Shown: in pieces, positions 32,387-40,499 of the stretch
How the letters are laid out: every line of letters starts with the position of its first letter
Numbering within the stretch: position 1 is the stretch's first letter
Assembly (NCBI GenBank): GCA_028871195.1
Contig: JAGWNT010000023.1
Coordinates: 1 to 44,886, forward strand
DNA: 44,886 bases
Direction of reading: 5' to 3'
Source of the DNA: REEB85 sp018971455
GTDB taxonomy: Bacteria; Pseudomonadota; Alphaproteobacteria; Acetobacterales; Acetobacteraceae
Made by a program: the position numbers and the translations under genes
The notes under the pieces: model-generated
Database searches by the model: none
Told to the model about the DNA's origin: nothing
What the model saw: only the letters and a program-made list of their open reading frames with translations

Positions 32387-33027
32387 GGCCCGGGCGTCCA
32401 GCGCAGGAAATTGCCGAGGATGCGCAGGCCGACTTCCTGGCTTTTCTCGACATGGAACTGGGTGCCGGCGCGGTTGCCGTGCGCCACCATGGCGACGACC
32501 TCGCCGCCGTACTCGGTGGTGGCGATGATTTCGGCGGGATCGCCGCCGGCCAGGGCGTAGCTGTGCACGAAATAGGCGTGATCGCCCGGGGTCAGCCCCT
32601 CCAGCAGCGGGTGCGCGCCGGGCATGAAGGCGAGCTCGTTCCACCCCATCTGCGGCAGGCGCAGGGCGGGCGGCGGCGTCATCGGCGCGATGTCGCCGGC
32701 GATCCAGCCGAAGCCGGGGGTGATTTCGTGCTCCAGACCGCGGCGGGCCATCAGCTGCATGCCGACGCAGATGCCGAGGAAGGGCGTGCCGGAATCGGTG
32801 GCACGGATGATCGCCTCGCGCATGCCGGCGACGGCGGCGAGCCCGTGGGCGCAGTCGGCGAAGGCGCCCTGGCCGGGAAGGACGATGCGATCGGCGCGCG
32901 CCACCACCGCCGGGTCGGCGGTGATCGTCACCTCGGCGGGCAGCGCCGCGCGCTCGGCGGCCAGCGCCAGGCCGCGGGCAGCGGAGGCGAGGTTGCCGCT
33001 GCCATAATCGACGACGGCAACTCTCAC
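32383..33027 (-). CDS. hisH: Imidazole glycerol phosphate synthase subunit HisH
   Basis: This glutamine amidotransferase subunit (214 aa) makes ammonia for HisF. The nucleophile Cys87 lies in FLGICVGMQLM, and His192 and Glu194 in QFHVEKSQ complete the triad. The start is GTG 33027, overlapping the hisB stop by 4 bp (GTGA). Its stop overlaps the GNAT start by 4 bp. Confidence 0.96.
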   Translation of the reverse strand: MRVAVVDYGSGNLASAARGLALAAERAALPAEVTITADPAVVARADRIVLPGQGAFADCAHGLAAVAGMREAIIRATDSGTPFLGICVGMQLMARRGLEHEITPGFGWIAGDIAPMTPPPALRLPQMGWNELAFMPGAHPLLEGLTPGDHAYFVHSYALAGGDPAEIIATTEYGGEVVAMVAHGNRAGTQFHVEKSQEVGLRILGNFLRWTPGP

Positions 33028-33614
33028 AACGCGCCCTTGGTCGAGGGCACGGCGTCGCCAATGCGCGGATCGAGGGCGACAGCCATGCGCAGGGCGCGGG
33101 CAAGCCCCTTGAAGCAGGCCTCGGCGACATGGTGGGCGTTGTGGCCGGCCTTTTGGGTGACGTGCAGGGTGATGCCCGCATTGCCGGCCAGCGCGCGGAA
33201 GAACTCCTCGAACAACTCGGTGTCCATCTCGCCGACCTTGGGCTGGGCGAAGGCGACGGACCAGGCCAGGTAGGGGCGGCCGGAGATGTCGATGGCGATC
33301 TCGGCGAGCGCTTCGTCCATCGGCACCAGGGCGTGGCCGAAGCGGGCGATGCCCCGCTTGTCGCCCAGGGCGCGCGCGACGGCCTGGCCGAGCACGATGC
33401 CGACATCCTCGGTGGTGTGGTGGAAATCGATGTGCAGGTCGCCCTTGGCGCGCACCGTGAGGTCGAACAGCGCGTGGCGGGCGAGCGCCGTCAGCATGTG
33501 GTCGAGGAAGCCGATGCCGGTGGCGATGTCGGTCCGGCCGGAGCCGTCGAGATCGAGGGTGAGGCTGATCTCGGTCTCCGAGGTGGTGCGGTCGAGGGAG
33601 GTGCTGCGGGACAT
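33024..33614 (-). CDS. hisB: Imidazoleglycerol-phosphate dehydratase HisB
   Basis: HisB dehydrates IGP to imidazole acetol phosphate. This 196-aa monofunctional form has the two metal-binding histidine clusters IDFHHTTEDVGIVLG and GHNAHHVAEACFKGLARAL, plus GIGFLDHMLTALARH. No phosphatase domain is fused, as is usual outside enterobacteria. It is first in the local his run, which continues hisH-GNAT-hisA-hisF-hisE-HIT. A strong hairpin about 40 bp upstream separates it from the MFS gene. Confidence 0.96.
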   Translation of the reverse strand: MSRSTSLDRTTSETEISLTLDLDGSGRTDIATGIGFLDHMLTALARHALFDLTVRAKGDLHIDFHHTTEDVGIVLGQAVARALGDKRGIARFGHALVPMDEALAEIAIDISGRPYLAWSVAFAQPKVGEMDTELFEEFFRALAGNAGITLHVTQKAGHNAHHVAEACFKGLARALRMAVALDPRIGDAVPSTKGAL

Positions 33615-33655
33615 GCCCGCAGCACTACCCGAAAACCGGCCCGGCTGCCAAACCC

Positions 33656-33683
33656 CCGGCCCGGCGGTCTCGCGCCGGGCCGG
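33656..33683 (-). terminator. Strong hairpin after MFS gene
   Basis: CCGGCCCGGCG and CGCCGGGCCGG form a perfect 11-bp stem with a 6-nt loop between the MFS stop and hisB. The minus strand then reads GGGGTTTGG, so the U-run is short; a weak or Rho-assisted terminator is likely. It probably insulates the his genes from MFS transcription. Confidence 0.5.
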
Positions 33684-33700
33684 CCGCCGGGCGGGCGGGC

Positions 33701-35101
33701 TCAGTGCGAGATCTGCTCCAGCTGGAGGTCGCGGGTGCGGGGGCCGAAGATGCCGATGGAGAGCACCACCATCAGCATGGCGAAGGCGATCAGGCCGAAG
33801 ACGCCCGTGGTGCCGGCCTTCTGCAGGAAGAAGCCGATGATGAAGCTGGCGAACACCGTGCTGATGCGGCTGAACGAGTAGGTGAAGCCGATGGCGCGGG
33901 CGCGCACGCGGGTCGGGAACAGCTCGCTCTGGTAGTTGTGGAACGAGTACGACAGCACGTTGTTGGACAGCGTGATGAGCACGCCGAACACCACCAGCAA
34001 TTCGAGCGATTTCTGGGCGGAGAACACCAGGCCGAAGACGCCGATGCAGATGGCGGCCCCCACCAGCTGCCATTTGCGCTCGAACTTGTCGGCGAAGCTC
34101 ATGGCCAGCAGCGGGCCGAACGGGTTGGCGATGGCGATGATGAAGGCATAGAGCAGGCTGCCGCCAAGGTTGATGCCCGTCTGCTGGGCGATCAGCGTCG
34201 GCACCCAGGCGGCGAAACCGTAGAAGCCGAAGGTCTGGAAGAACTGGAAGACCATGAGCATGACGGTGCGGGTGCGGTAGGGGCCTTCGAAGATCTCGCC
34301 CAGGCTGCCCTGCGGCTCGGCGCGCTCGACCTCGTGGGCCGCCACGGGCGGCAGGGCGGCACCGCCGAGATCGGCGCGCACGCTGGTCTCGATGGCGGTG
34401 GTGATGGCGTCGGCCTCGGCGAGGCGGCCCTGGTTGATCAGCCAGCGCGGGCTCTCCGGGATGCCGCGGCGCAGGAACCACACGAACAGCGCGCCGATCG
34501 AGCCGATCACCACCACCCAGCGCCAGCCATCCCAGCCGAACGGGGCGCTCGGCACCAGCTTGTAGGAGATGAAGGCGACGATGGGCACCACGGCGAACTG
34601 CACCGCCTGGTTGAAGGCGAAGGCGCGGCCGCGGACATGCTTGGGCACCAGCTCGGAGAGGTAGGTGTCGATGGTGACCAGCTCGACGCCGATGCCGATG
34701 CCGGCGATCAGCCGCCACAGCGAGACCTCGAGGCCCGTGGTCTGGAAGGCCATGATCAGGGTGGCCGCGCAGTACCACAGCATGGAGAAGGTGAAGATGG
34801 CGCGGCGGCCGTATTTGTCGGCGACGAAGCCGAAGACGAAGGTGCCGATGAACAGGCCGAAGAAGGTGGCGGCGACGAACAGGGCGGGGCCGGCGAAGAT
34901 GCTGAGCTTGGCGGTGGCCAGCAGCCCGCCCTTCATCAGGCCCGGGATGACGTAGGCGGTCATGAACAGGTCGTAGAACTCGAACATGCCGCCGAGCGAC
35001 AGCAGGGTGACCAGCATCCAGATATGCCTGGTGGCCGGCAGGCGATCGAGCCGGGCCAGGATGGCGGCCGCTCCGGGCGCCTGAGCTTGGGTTGTTGACA
35101 T
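33701..35101 (-). CDS. MFS transporter (sugar/acid:proton symporter type)
   Basis: This 466-aa protein has the twelve-span MFS pattern. It opens ATRHIWMLVTLLSLGGMFEFYDLFMTA, followed by the signature FGFVADKYGRRAIF (loop 2-3), then SELVPKHVRGRAFAFNQ and RGIPESPRWLINQGRLAEADA, a sugar-porter-like motif. A matching loop in the second half is ADKFERKWQLVG. The substrate could be a sugar or organic/aromatic acid and cannot be told from sequence. It is divergent from hslVU. Confidence 0.92.
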   Translation of the reverse strand: MSTTQAQAPGAAAILARLDRLPATRHIWMLVTLLSLGGMFEFYDLFMTAYVIPGLMKGGLLATAKLSIFAGPALFVAATFFGLFIGTFVFGFVADKYGRRAIFTFSMLWYCAATLIMAFQTTGLEVSLWRLIAGIGIGVELVTIDTYLSELVPKHVRGRAFAFNQAVQFAVVPIVAFISYKLVPSAPFGWDGWRWVVVIGSIGALFVWFLRRGIPESPRWLINQGRLAEADAITTAIETSVRADLGGAALPPVAAHEVERAEPQGSLGEIFEGPYRTRTVMLMVFQFFQTFGFYGFAAWVPTLIAQQTGINLGGSLLYAFIIAIANPFGPLLAMSFADKFERKWQLVGAAICIGVFGLVFSAQKSLELLVVFGVLITLSNNVLSYSFHNYQSELFPTRVRARAIGFTYSFSRISTVFASFIIGFFLQKAGTTGVFGLIAFAMLMVVLSIGIFGPRTRDLQLEQISH

Positions 35102-35166
35102 TTGTTTTCCTCCCTCCGGCGAGTCGCGGGCTCGCCCCGAGCCGGCAGCATGCCTGCTCTGGCGCT

Positions 35167-35197
35167 CTTGTCACAGGGGGGGGTGGCACGCCATCTA
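35167..35197 (+). promoter_or_regulatory. Heat-shock (RpoH-type) promoter for hslVU
   Basis: CTTGTCA at 35167-35173 is followed after 15 nt by CGCCATCTA at 35189-35197, close to the sigma-32 pattern CTTGAAA / CCCCATNTA. It directly precedes hslV, a classical heat-shock gene. The -10 ends only 8 nt before the ATG, so transcription would start within a few bases of the start codon. Confidence 0.65.
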
Positions 35198-35205
35198 GCG
35201 GCGTC

Positions 35206-35778
35206 ATGCACAATACACCCCAAAATACCCCCTACGATCCGGTCGGCTGGCACGGCACCACCATCCTGTGCGTGCGCGCCGATGGCCGGGTGGCGATGGC
35301 CGGAGACGGCCAGGTCAGCCTTGGGCAGACCGTCATCAAGGGCAATGCCCGCAAGGTCCGCCGCATCGGCGCCGATGGCGGGGTGCTGGCCGGGTTCGCC
35401 GGCGCCACCGCCGATGCCTTCACCCTGCTCGAGCGGCTGGAGGCCAAGCTCGAGCGCTTTCCGGGCCAGCTCGAACGCGCCTGCGTGGAGCTGGCCAAGG
35501 ACTGGCGGACCGACCGCTACCTGCGGCGGCTGGAGGCGATGATGGCGGTCGCCGATCGCGAGCGGTCCTTCACGCTGACCGGCAATGGCGACGTGCTGGA
35601 GCCCGATGACGGCATCATCGCCATCGGCTCGGGCGGCAATTACGCGCTGTCCGCCGCCCGCGCCCTGATCGGCGTGGCCGGGTTCTCGGCCGAGGAGATC
35701 GCCCGGCGGGCCATGAAGATCGCCGGCGACATCTGCGTCTATACCAACCACAACGTGATCGTCGAGACGATCTCGTAA
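35206..35778 (+). CDS. hslV: ATP-dependent protease subunit HslV
   Basis: HslV is the proteolytic chamber of the HslVU protease, cleaving unfolded or regulatory proteins under stress. The catalytic threonine is Thr18 in GWHGTTILCVRAD, exposed after removal of a 17-residue propeptide. AGDGQVSLGQTVIKGNARKVRR and AIGSGGNYALSAARAL are typical. Length is 190 aa. No Shine-Dalgarno precedes ATG 35206, consistent with the promoter placing the transcript start almost at the codon. It is cotranscribed with hslU 10 bp downstream. Confidence 0.95.
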   Translation: MHNTPQNTPYDPVGWHGTTILCVRADGRVAMAGDGQVSLGQTVIKGNARKVRRIGADGGVLAGFAGATADAFTLLERLEAKLERFPGQLERACVELAKDWRTDRYLRRLEAMMAVADRERSFTLTGNGDVLEPDDGIIAIGSGGNYALSAARALIGVAGFSAEEIARRAMKIAGDICVYTNHNVIVETIS

Positions 35779-35788
35779 GGATATCCCC

Positions 35789-37108
35789 ATGCAGGTTCCG
35801 ACCTACTCGCCGCGCGAGATCGTGAGCGAGCTCGACCGTTTCATTGTCGGCCAGGGCGACGCCAAGCGCGCCGTGGCGATCGCGCTGCGCAACCGCTGGC
35901 GCCGGCAGAACCTTCCCGCCGCGATGCGCGAGGAGGTGGTGCCCAAGAACATCCTGATGATCGGCCCGACCGGCTGCGGCAAGACGGAGATCGCGCGCCG
36001 GCTGGCCAGGCTGGCGCAGGCCCCCTTCCTCAAGGTGGAGGCGACCAAGTTCACCGAGGTCGGCTATGTCGGGCGCGATGTGGAGAGCATCGTGCGGGAC
36101 CTGGTCGAGATCAGCATCGGCATGCTGCGCGAGGCCGGACGGCGGGAGGTGCGGGCGCGCGCCGAGGCGGCGGCCGAGGAGCGGCTGATCACCGCCCTGT
36201 GCGGCGAGCATGCGGCGGCCGACACCCGCAGCAAGTTCCGCCACATGCTGCGCGCCGGCGATTTCGAGGACAAGGAGGTCGAGGTGAGCCTGGCCGAGGC
36301 GCCCGGCACGCCGATCGGCCAGATCGACATCCCCGGCATGCCGCCGGGGCAGGCGATCAATCTCGGCGAGATGATGAAGGGCATGTTCGGCCGGCCGCAG
36401 GCGCTGCGCAAGATGACAGTGGCGGCCGCGCGCGCGGCACTGGAGCGCGAGGAGGCCGACAAGCTGGTCGATGCGGAGCATCTGGCCCGCGAGGCGGTGG
36501 CCCATGCCGAGGCCAACGGCATCGTCTTCCTCGACGAGATCGACAAGGTCTGCGCGCGCACCGGAGAGGGCGGGTTCCGCGGCGGGGACGTCTCGCGCGA
36601 GGGGGTGCAGCGCGATCTGCTGCCGATCATCGAGGGCACCACGGTGACCACGAAATACGGGCCGGTGAAGACCGACCACATCCTGTTCATCGCCTCGGGG
36701 GCCTTCCACCTCGCCAAGCCGTCCGATCTGCTGCCCGAATTGCAGGGGCGTCTGCCCATCCGCGTCGAGCTCGCGGGCCTGTCGCGCGACGATCTGGCAC
36801 GCATCCTGACCGAGCCCGAGCACAGCCTGCTCAAGCAGTACGAGGCGCTGCTGGCGACCGAGGGTTTCACCCTCGAATTCGACGAGTCGGCCGTCCAGGC
36901 GCTGGCCGGGCTGGCGGCGGACATCAACGAGCGGGTGGAGAATATCGGCGCCCGCCGGCTGCACACGGTGCTGGAGCGGCTGCTCGACGAAATCAGCTTC
37001 ACCGCCAGCGATCGCGGCGGCGAGCATTTCCGCATCGACGGGGCGTATGTGCGCGAGCGCGTGGCGCCGCTGGCGGCGCGGGGCGATCTGAGCCGGTTCA
37101 TTCTCTAG
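35789..37108 (+). CDS. hslU: HslU, ATPase subunit of HslVU protease
   Basis: This 439-aa AAA+ unfoldase feeds substrates to HslV. Walker A GPTGCGKT is at 59-66 and Walker B IVFLDEIDK at about 245-253; the I-domain lies between. The sensor motifs and C-terminal YVRERVAPLAARGDLSRFIL (docking tail ending in hydrophobic residues) are present. AAGGA precedes the ATG. It closes the two-gene heat-shock unit. Confidence 0.97.
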   Translation: MQVPTYSPREIVSELDRFIVGQGDAKRAVAIALRNRWRRQNLPAAMREEVVPKNILMIGPTGCGKTEIARRLARLAQAPFLKVEATKFTEVGYVGRDVESIVRDLVEISIGMLREAGRREVRARAEAAAEERLITALCGEHAAADTRSKFRHMLRAGDFEDKEVEVSLAEAPGTPIGQIDIPGMPPGQAINLGEMMKGMFGRPQALRKMTVAAARAALEREEADKLVDAEHLAREAVAHAEANGIVFLDEIDKVCARTGEGGFRGGDVSREGVQRDLLPIIEGTTVTTKYGPVKTDHILFIASGAFHLAKPSDLLPELQGRLPIRVELAGLSRDDLARILTEPEHSLLKQYEALLATEGFTLEFDESAVQALAGLAADINERVENIGARRLHTVLERLLDEISFTASDRGGEHFRIDGAYVRERVAPLAARGDLSRFIL

Positions 37109-37159
37109 CGGCGCGGTCCTCGCGCCTGGCACGCAGCGGCGGGCGGACGGCCCGCGGCG

Positions 37160-37636
37160 TCAACGCCCCGGCGCCGCCTTGCGCAGCGTGAGTTCCTGGC
37201 GCGCCTCCTCCTCGGCCAGCCGCAGCGCGTCCTCCGCCGCCTCCCGGCGGCGGGCGATCTGGCTGGCGAGGGCCTCCTCGGCGCCGCGGGCCGCCGCCAG
37301 GCGGGCGACGGCGATCGCCGTCTCGCTCGCCGCCCGGCCGGCGATGGCGCGGGCGGCCTGGATGGCCGCCCGGCCGCGCGGCAGCCAGGCGGCGAAGGCC
37401 TCCACCGCGCCGTCCCCGGCCTCCATGGCCGATGCGGCCAGCTGCTCGCGAGCCAGGGCGGCCTCGGCCTCGCGCTCGGCCGCCCGTGCCGCGTCCTCGG
37501 CAAGCTGGTGGTGCGACAGCGCCTGGCGGGCTTCCTCGACCGCGCGGTGGCGGGCCCGTGCGAGCGCGCCTAGCACGGGCGGCAGATCGGCGGGCGGCGA
37601 GTCTGCGGGCTGGTGAGGGGCGGGACGATCGGCCAT
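37160..37636 (-). CDS. Ala/Glu-rich coiled-coil protein, unknown
   Basis: I do not recognise a family. The 158-aa product from ATG 37636 (another in-frame ATG lies at 37645) is about 40% alanine with heptad-like Ala/Glu/Arg repeats (RQALSHHQLAEDAARAAEREAEAAL, ASQIARRREAAEDALRLAEEEARQE), predicting a long helix or coiled coil with no membrane span. In size and helix pattern it recalls FliJ-type proteins, but no flagellar gene is near. It is convergent with hslU and divergent from dapB. High GC alone can keep such frames open, so confidence is moderate. Confidence 0.6.
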   Translation of the reverse strand: MADRPAPHQPADSPPADLPPVLGALARARHRAVEEARQALSHHQLAEDAARAAEREAEAALAREQLAASAMEAGDGAVEAFAAWLPRGRAAIQAARAIAGRAASETAIAVARLAAARGAEEALASQIARRREAAEDALRLAEEEARQELTLRKAAPGR

Positions 37637-37728
37637 GCCGCCCATCAGACGCGCGGTTGTTTAACGAGGGCCTAATGCGCCGCCGGGTGCGGCTTGCGCG
37701 CGCCGGGCCGCCGCCGCAGGATCGGGGC

Positions 37729-38496
37729 ATGGAAAAGGGCATCGGGATCGCCGGCGTGGCCGGCCGCATGGGGCAGCTGCTGGTCGAGGAGGTGCGCACC
37801 GCCGGAGCGCCCCTGGTGGGCGGCGTGGACCGCACCGAGGCCGGGCCGGCGGGCGTTCGGCGCTTCGCCGACATGGCGGCCCTCGCGGCGGCGAGCGATG
37901 TGGTGGTGGAATTCACCCATGCCAGCAGCGCCGTCGACCATGCCGTGGCCGTGGCCGAGGCGGGGGCGGCCTGGGTGCTCGGCACCACCGGGCTCTCGGC
38001 CGAGCAGGAGGCGGCGGTGGCGGCGGCGGCGCGGCGGGTCGCCGTGGTCCAGGCGGCCAATTTCTCACCCGGGGTCAACCTCGTCCTGGCCCTGGCCGAG
38101 CGCATGGCCGCGGCCCTTCCCGGCGATGCCTACGATGCCGAGATCGTCGAGATGCACCATCGCCAGAAGGTCGATGCGCCCTCCGGCACGGCGGTGGCGA
38201 TCGGGCGCGCCGTGGCGCGCGGGCGAGGCGTGGCGCTCGAGGACGTGCGCGAGAGCGGGCGGGACGGGCATACCGGCGCGCGCAAGCCGGGCGCCATCGG
38301 CTTTGCCGCCCTGCGCGGCGGCCAAGTGGTGGGGGAGCATACGCTGCTCTTCGCCGCCGGCACCGAGCACATCGCGCTCACCCATCGCGCCTTCGACCGC
38401 CGCAGCTTCGCCACCGGCGCCATCCGCGCCGCCCTGTGGGTGCGCGGCCGGCCGCCCGGCCTCTATTCCATGATGGATGTGCTCGGCATGGGCTGA
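37729..38496 (+). CDS. dapB: 4-hydroxy-tetrahydrodipicolinate reductase
   Basis: DapB reduces hydroxy-tetrahydrodipicolinate with NAD(P)H in lysine and meso-diaminopimelate synthesis. The nucleotide loop is GIAGVAGRMGQ near 5-16; catalytic residues are in EMHHRQKVDAPSGTA with His143, His144 and Lys147. VLGTTGLS and ANFSPGVNL are conserved. The 255-aa protein is slightly short compared with many DapB (about 270) but complete. AGGA lies 8 nt before ATG 37729. Confidence 0.96.
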   Translation: MEKGIGIAGVAGRMGQLLVEEVRTAGAPLVGGVDRTEAGPAGVRRFADMAALAAASDVVVEFTHASSAVDHAVAVAEAGAAWVLGTTGLSAEQEAAVAAAARRVAVVQAANFSPGVNLVLALAERMAAALPGDAYDAEIVEMHHRQKVDAPSGTAVAIGRAVARGRGVALEDVRESGRDGHTGARKPGAIGFAALRGGQVVGEHTLLFAAGTEHIALTHRAFDRRSFATGAIRAALWVRGRPPGLYSMMDVLGMG

Positions 38497-38610
38497 GGGA
38501 TGGCCGCCGCGCCGTCTTGACCCCCGGACCCCTTTCGGCCACACAACCGCCGCCTTCACTCCAGCCCCGATCCGGGGCGCCTGCCATTCTCCGTCAGCAC
38601 GGGAAGCATC

Positions 38611-39798
38611 ATGCGCGACAAGGGCGAATTTCTGTTCACCTCGGAATCGGTGTCCGAGGGTCATCCGGACAAGGTGGCCGACCGCATCAGCGATACCGTG
38701 CTGGATGCGTTCCTGGCCGCCGACCCTTATGCGCGCGTCGCCTGCGAGACGCTGGTGACCACCAACCGCATCGTGCTGGCCGGGGAGACCCGCGGGCCGG
38801 AGACGGTGACGCACGAGTATCTGGCGCATCTGGCGCGCCTGGCCGTCCATGATATCGGCTACGACCAGGACGGCTTCAGCTGGAAGAATGCCGATGTGAA
38901 GGTGCATCTGCACTCGCAATCCTCGGACATCGCCCAGGGCGTCGATTCGGCCGGCAACAAGGACGAGGGCGCCGGCGACCAGGGCATCATGTTCGGTTAT
39001 GCCTGCACCGAGACCCCCTCGCTCATGCCGGCGCCGCTGCACTACGCCCACCTGCTGCTGCGCCGCATCGCCGAGCTGCGCCGCAACGACGACATCTCGG
39101 TGGCCGGCCTGCTGCCGGATGCCAAGAGCCAGGTGACGCTGCGCTACGTGGACGGCAAGCCGGTGGGCGCCACCTCGGTGGTGATCTCGACCCAGCACGC
39201 CGAGGGGCTGGAGCAGTCGCAGATCAAGCGCATGCTGCTGCCGCTGATCGAGAGCAGCCTGCCGAAGGGCTGGATGCCGCGCGAGCAGGAGATCTATATC
39301 AACCCGACCGGCAAGTTCGTCATCGGCGGGCCGGACGGGGATTGCGGCCTGACCGGGCGCAAGATCATCGTCGATACCTATGGCGGTGCCGCGCCGCACG
39401 GCGGCGGGGCGTTCAGCGGCAAGGATCCGACCAAGGTGGATCGCTCGGCCGCCTATGCCTGCCGCTATCTCGCCAAGAACGTCGTGGCCGCCGGCCTGGC
39501 CGAGCGTTGCACCTTGCAGATCAGCTATGCGATCGGCGTGTCGGACCCGCTCTCGGTCTATGTCGAGCTGCACGGCAACCCGTACGACGTGGAGGAGGCC
39601 AAGCTCGAGCGGACGCTGCGCGAGCTGATGAACCTGCGTCCGCGCGGCATTCGCGAGCATCTGCGCCTGAACCGGCCGATCTACGCGGTGACCTCGGCCT
39701 ACGGGCATTTCGGCCGTGAGCCGGACGAGGAGAAGGGCACCTTCACCTGGGAGAAGACCGATCTGGTTCCCGCGCTGAAGGCGGCGTTCGGCCGCTGA
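38611..39798 (+). CDS. metK: S-adenosylmethionine synthetase
   Basis: MetK makes S-adenosylmethionine from methionine and ATP. The 395-aa protein is full length: FTSESVSEGHPDKVADRISD, the loop GAGDQGIMFGYA, DVKVHLHSQSSDIAQGV, PTGKFVIGGPDGDCGLTGRK, and GGGAFSGKDPTKVDRSAAY. It lies 114 bp after dapB; I saw no clear SAM riboswitch in that gap, although a small GC hairpin (CCCCGATCCGGGG) lies there. Its stop is overlapped by the likely start of trmB. Confidence 0.97.
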   Translation: MRDKGEFLFTSESVSEGHPDKVADRISDTVLDAFLAADPYARVACETLVTTNRIVLAGETRGPETVTHEYLAHLARLAVHDIGYDQDGFSWKNADVKVHLHSQSSDIAQGVDSAGNKDEGAGDQGIMFGYACTETPSLMPAPLHYAHLLLRRIAELRRNDDISVAGLLPDAKSQVTLRYVDGKPVGATSVVISTQHAEGLEQSQIKRMLLPLIESSLPKGWMPREQEIYINPTGKFVIGGPDGDCGLTGRKIIVDTYGGAAPHGGGAFSGKDPTKVDRSAAYACRYLAKNVVAAGLAERCTLQISYAIGVSDPLSVYVELHGNPYDVEEAKLERTLRELMNLRPRGIREHLRLNRPIYAVTSAYGHFGREPDEEKGTFTWEKTDLVPALKAAFGR

Positions 39799-40499
39799 TC
39801 ACGCCGCCCGCGGTCAAGCCCCAGCCCGACCGGCTCTACGGCCGGCAGACCGGCCACACGCTGCGCACCCGCCAGCGCCGCCTGATCGAGGCGACGCTGC
39901 CGCGGCTGCGCTTTCCCGCGGCGATGGCCGGCGATCCGCGCGCGGCCTTCGTGCCGCCGCCGGCGGAGCTCTGGCTCGAGATCGGTTTCGGTGGCGGCGA
40001 GCATGCGCTGGCGCAGATCGCGGCCCACCCGCAGGCCGGGCTGATCGCCTGCGAGGTGTTCGAGCCCGGGCTGTGTTCGCTGCTGGCGCGCCTGGTGCCG
40101 GAGGGGGGCGAGGCGGACGCGCCGCTGCCCGGCAATCTGCGCCTGTGGGATGACGATGCGCGCGCCCTCATCCAGGCGCTGCCCGATGCGTGCCTCGACC
40201 GGGTGTTTCTGCTCTTTCCCGATCCCTGGCCGAAGGCGCGCCACGCCAAGCGGCGCTTCGTCCATCCCGCCAACATCGCAGGGCTTGCCCGCGTGCTGAA
40301 GCCGGGCGGTGAATGGCGCGTCGCCAGCGACGACCCGACCTACCAGGCCTGGGTCAGCGAAATGCTGGCCGGGCAGGATGCCTTCGACGCGCCGGCGCCG
40401 GCCGCGGCGCGGCCGCAGGCCTGGCCGCCGACGCGCTATGAGGCCAAGGCGCTGGCCGCCGGGCGGCGGCCGCTCTACTGGTCGCTCACGCGCCGCTGA
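39795..40499 (+). CDS. trmB: tRNA (guanosine(46)-N7)-methyltransferase TrmB, unusual start
   Basis: TrmB methylates N7 of G46 in tRNA with SAM. The SAM loop LEIGFGGGEHAL is at about 62-73 and FLLFPDPWPKARHAKRRFVHP is the substrate signature. The conserved N-terminus (DRLYGRQTGHTLRTRQRRL) lies upstream of the first ATG (39924) in an open frame that has no ATG, GTG or TTG back to its stop at 39717. The most likely initiator is CTG 39795, overlapping the metK stop as CTGA and preceded by AAGGCGG 10 nt away. Starting at 39924 would drop the conserved region. A sequencing or start-codon error is the alternative. Confidence 0.85.
   Translation: MITPPAVKPQPDRLYGRQTGHTLRTRQRRLIEATLPRLRFPAAMAGDPRAAFVPPPAELWLEIGFGGGEHALAQIAAHPQAGLIACEVFEPGLCSLLARLVPEGGEADAPLPGNLRLWDDDARALIQALPDACLDRVFLLFPDPWPKARHAKRRFVHPANIAGLARVLKPGGEWRVASDDPTYQAWVSEMLAGQDAFDAPAPAAARPQAWPPTRYEAKALAAGRRPLYWSLTRR

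Noticed and set aside
33615..33700. Histidine leader peptide attenuator before hisB
   Set aside because: There is no run of histidine codons. The structure present is a single hairpin better explained as the end of the MFS transcript.
38497..38610. SAM riboswitch ahead of metK
   Set aside because: Only one small GC hairpin is visible. I could not find the conserved core of SAM-II, SAM/SAH or SAM-V classes by eye.
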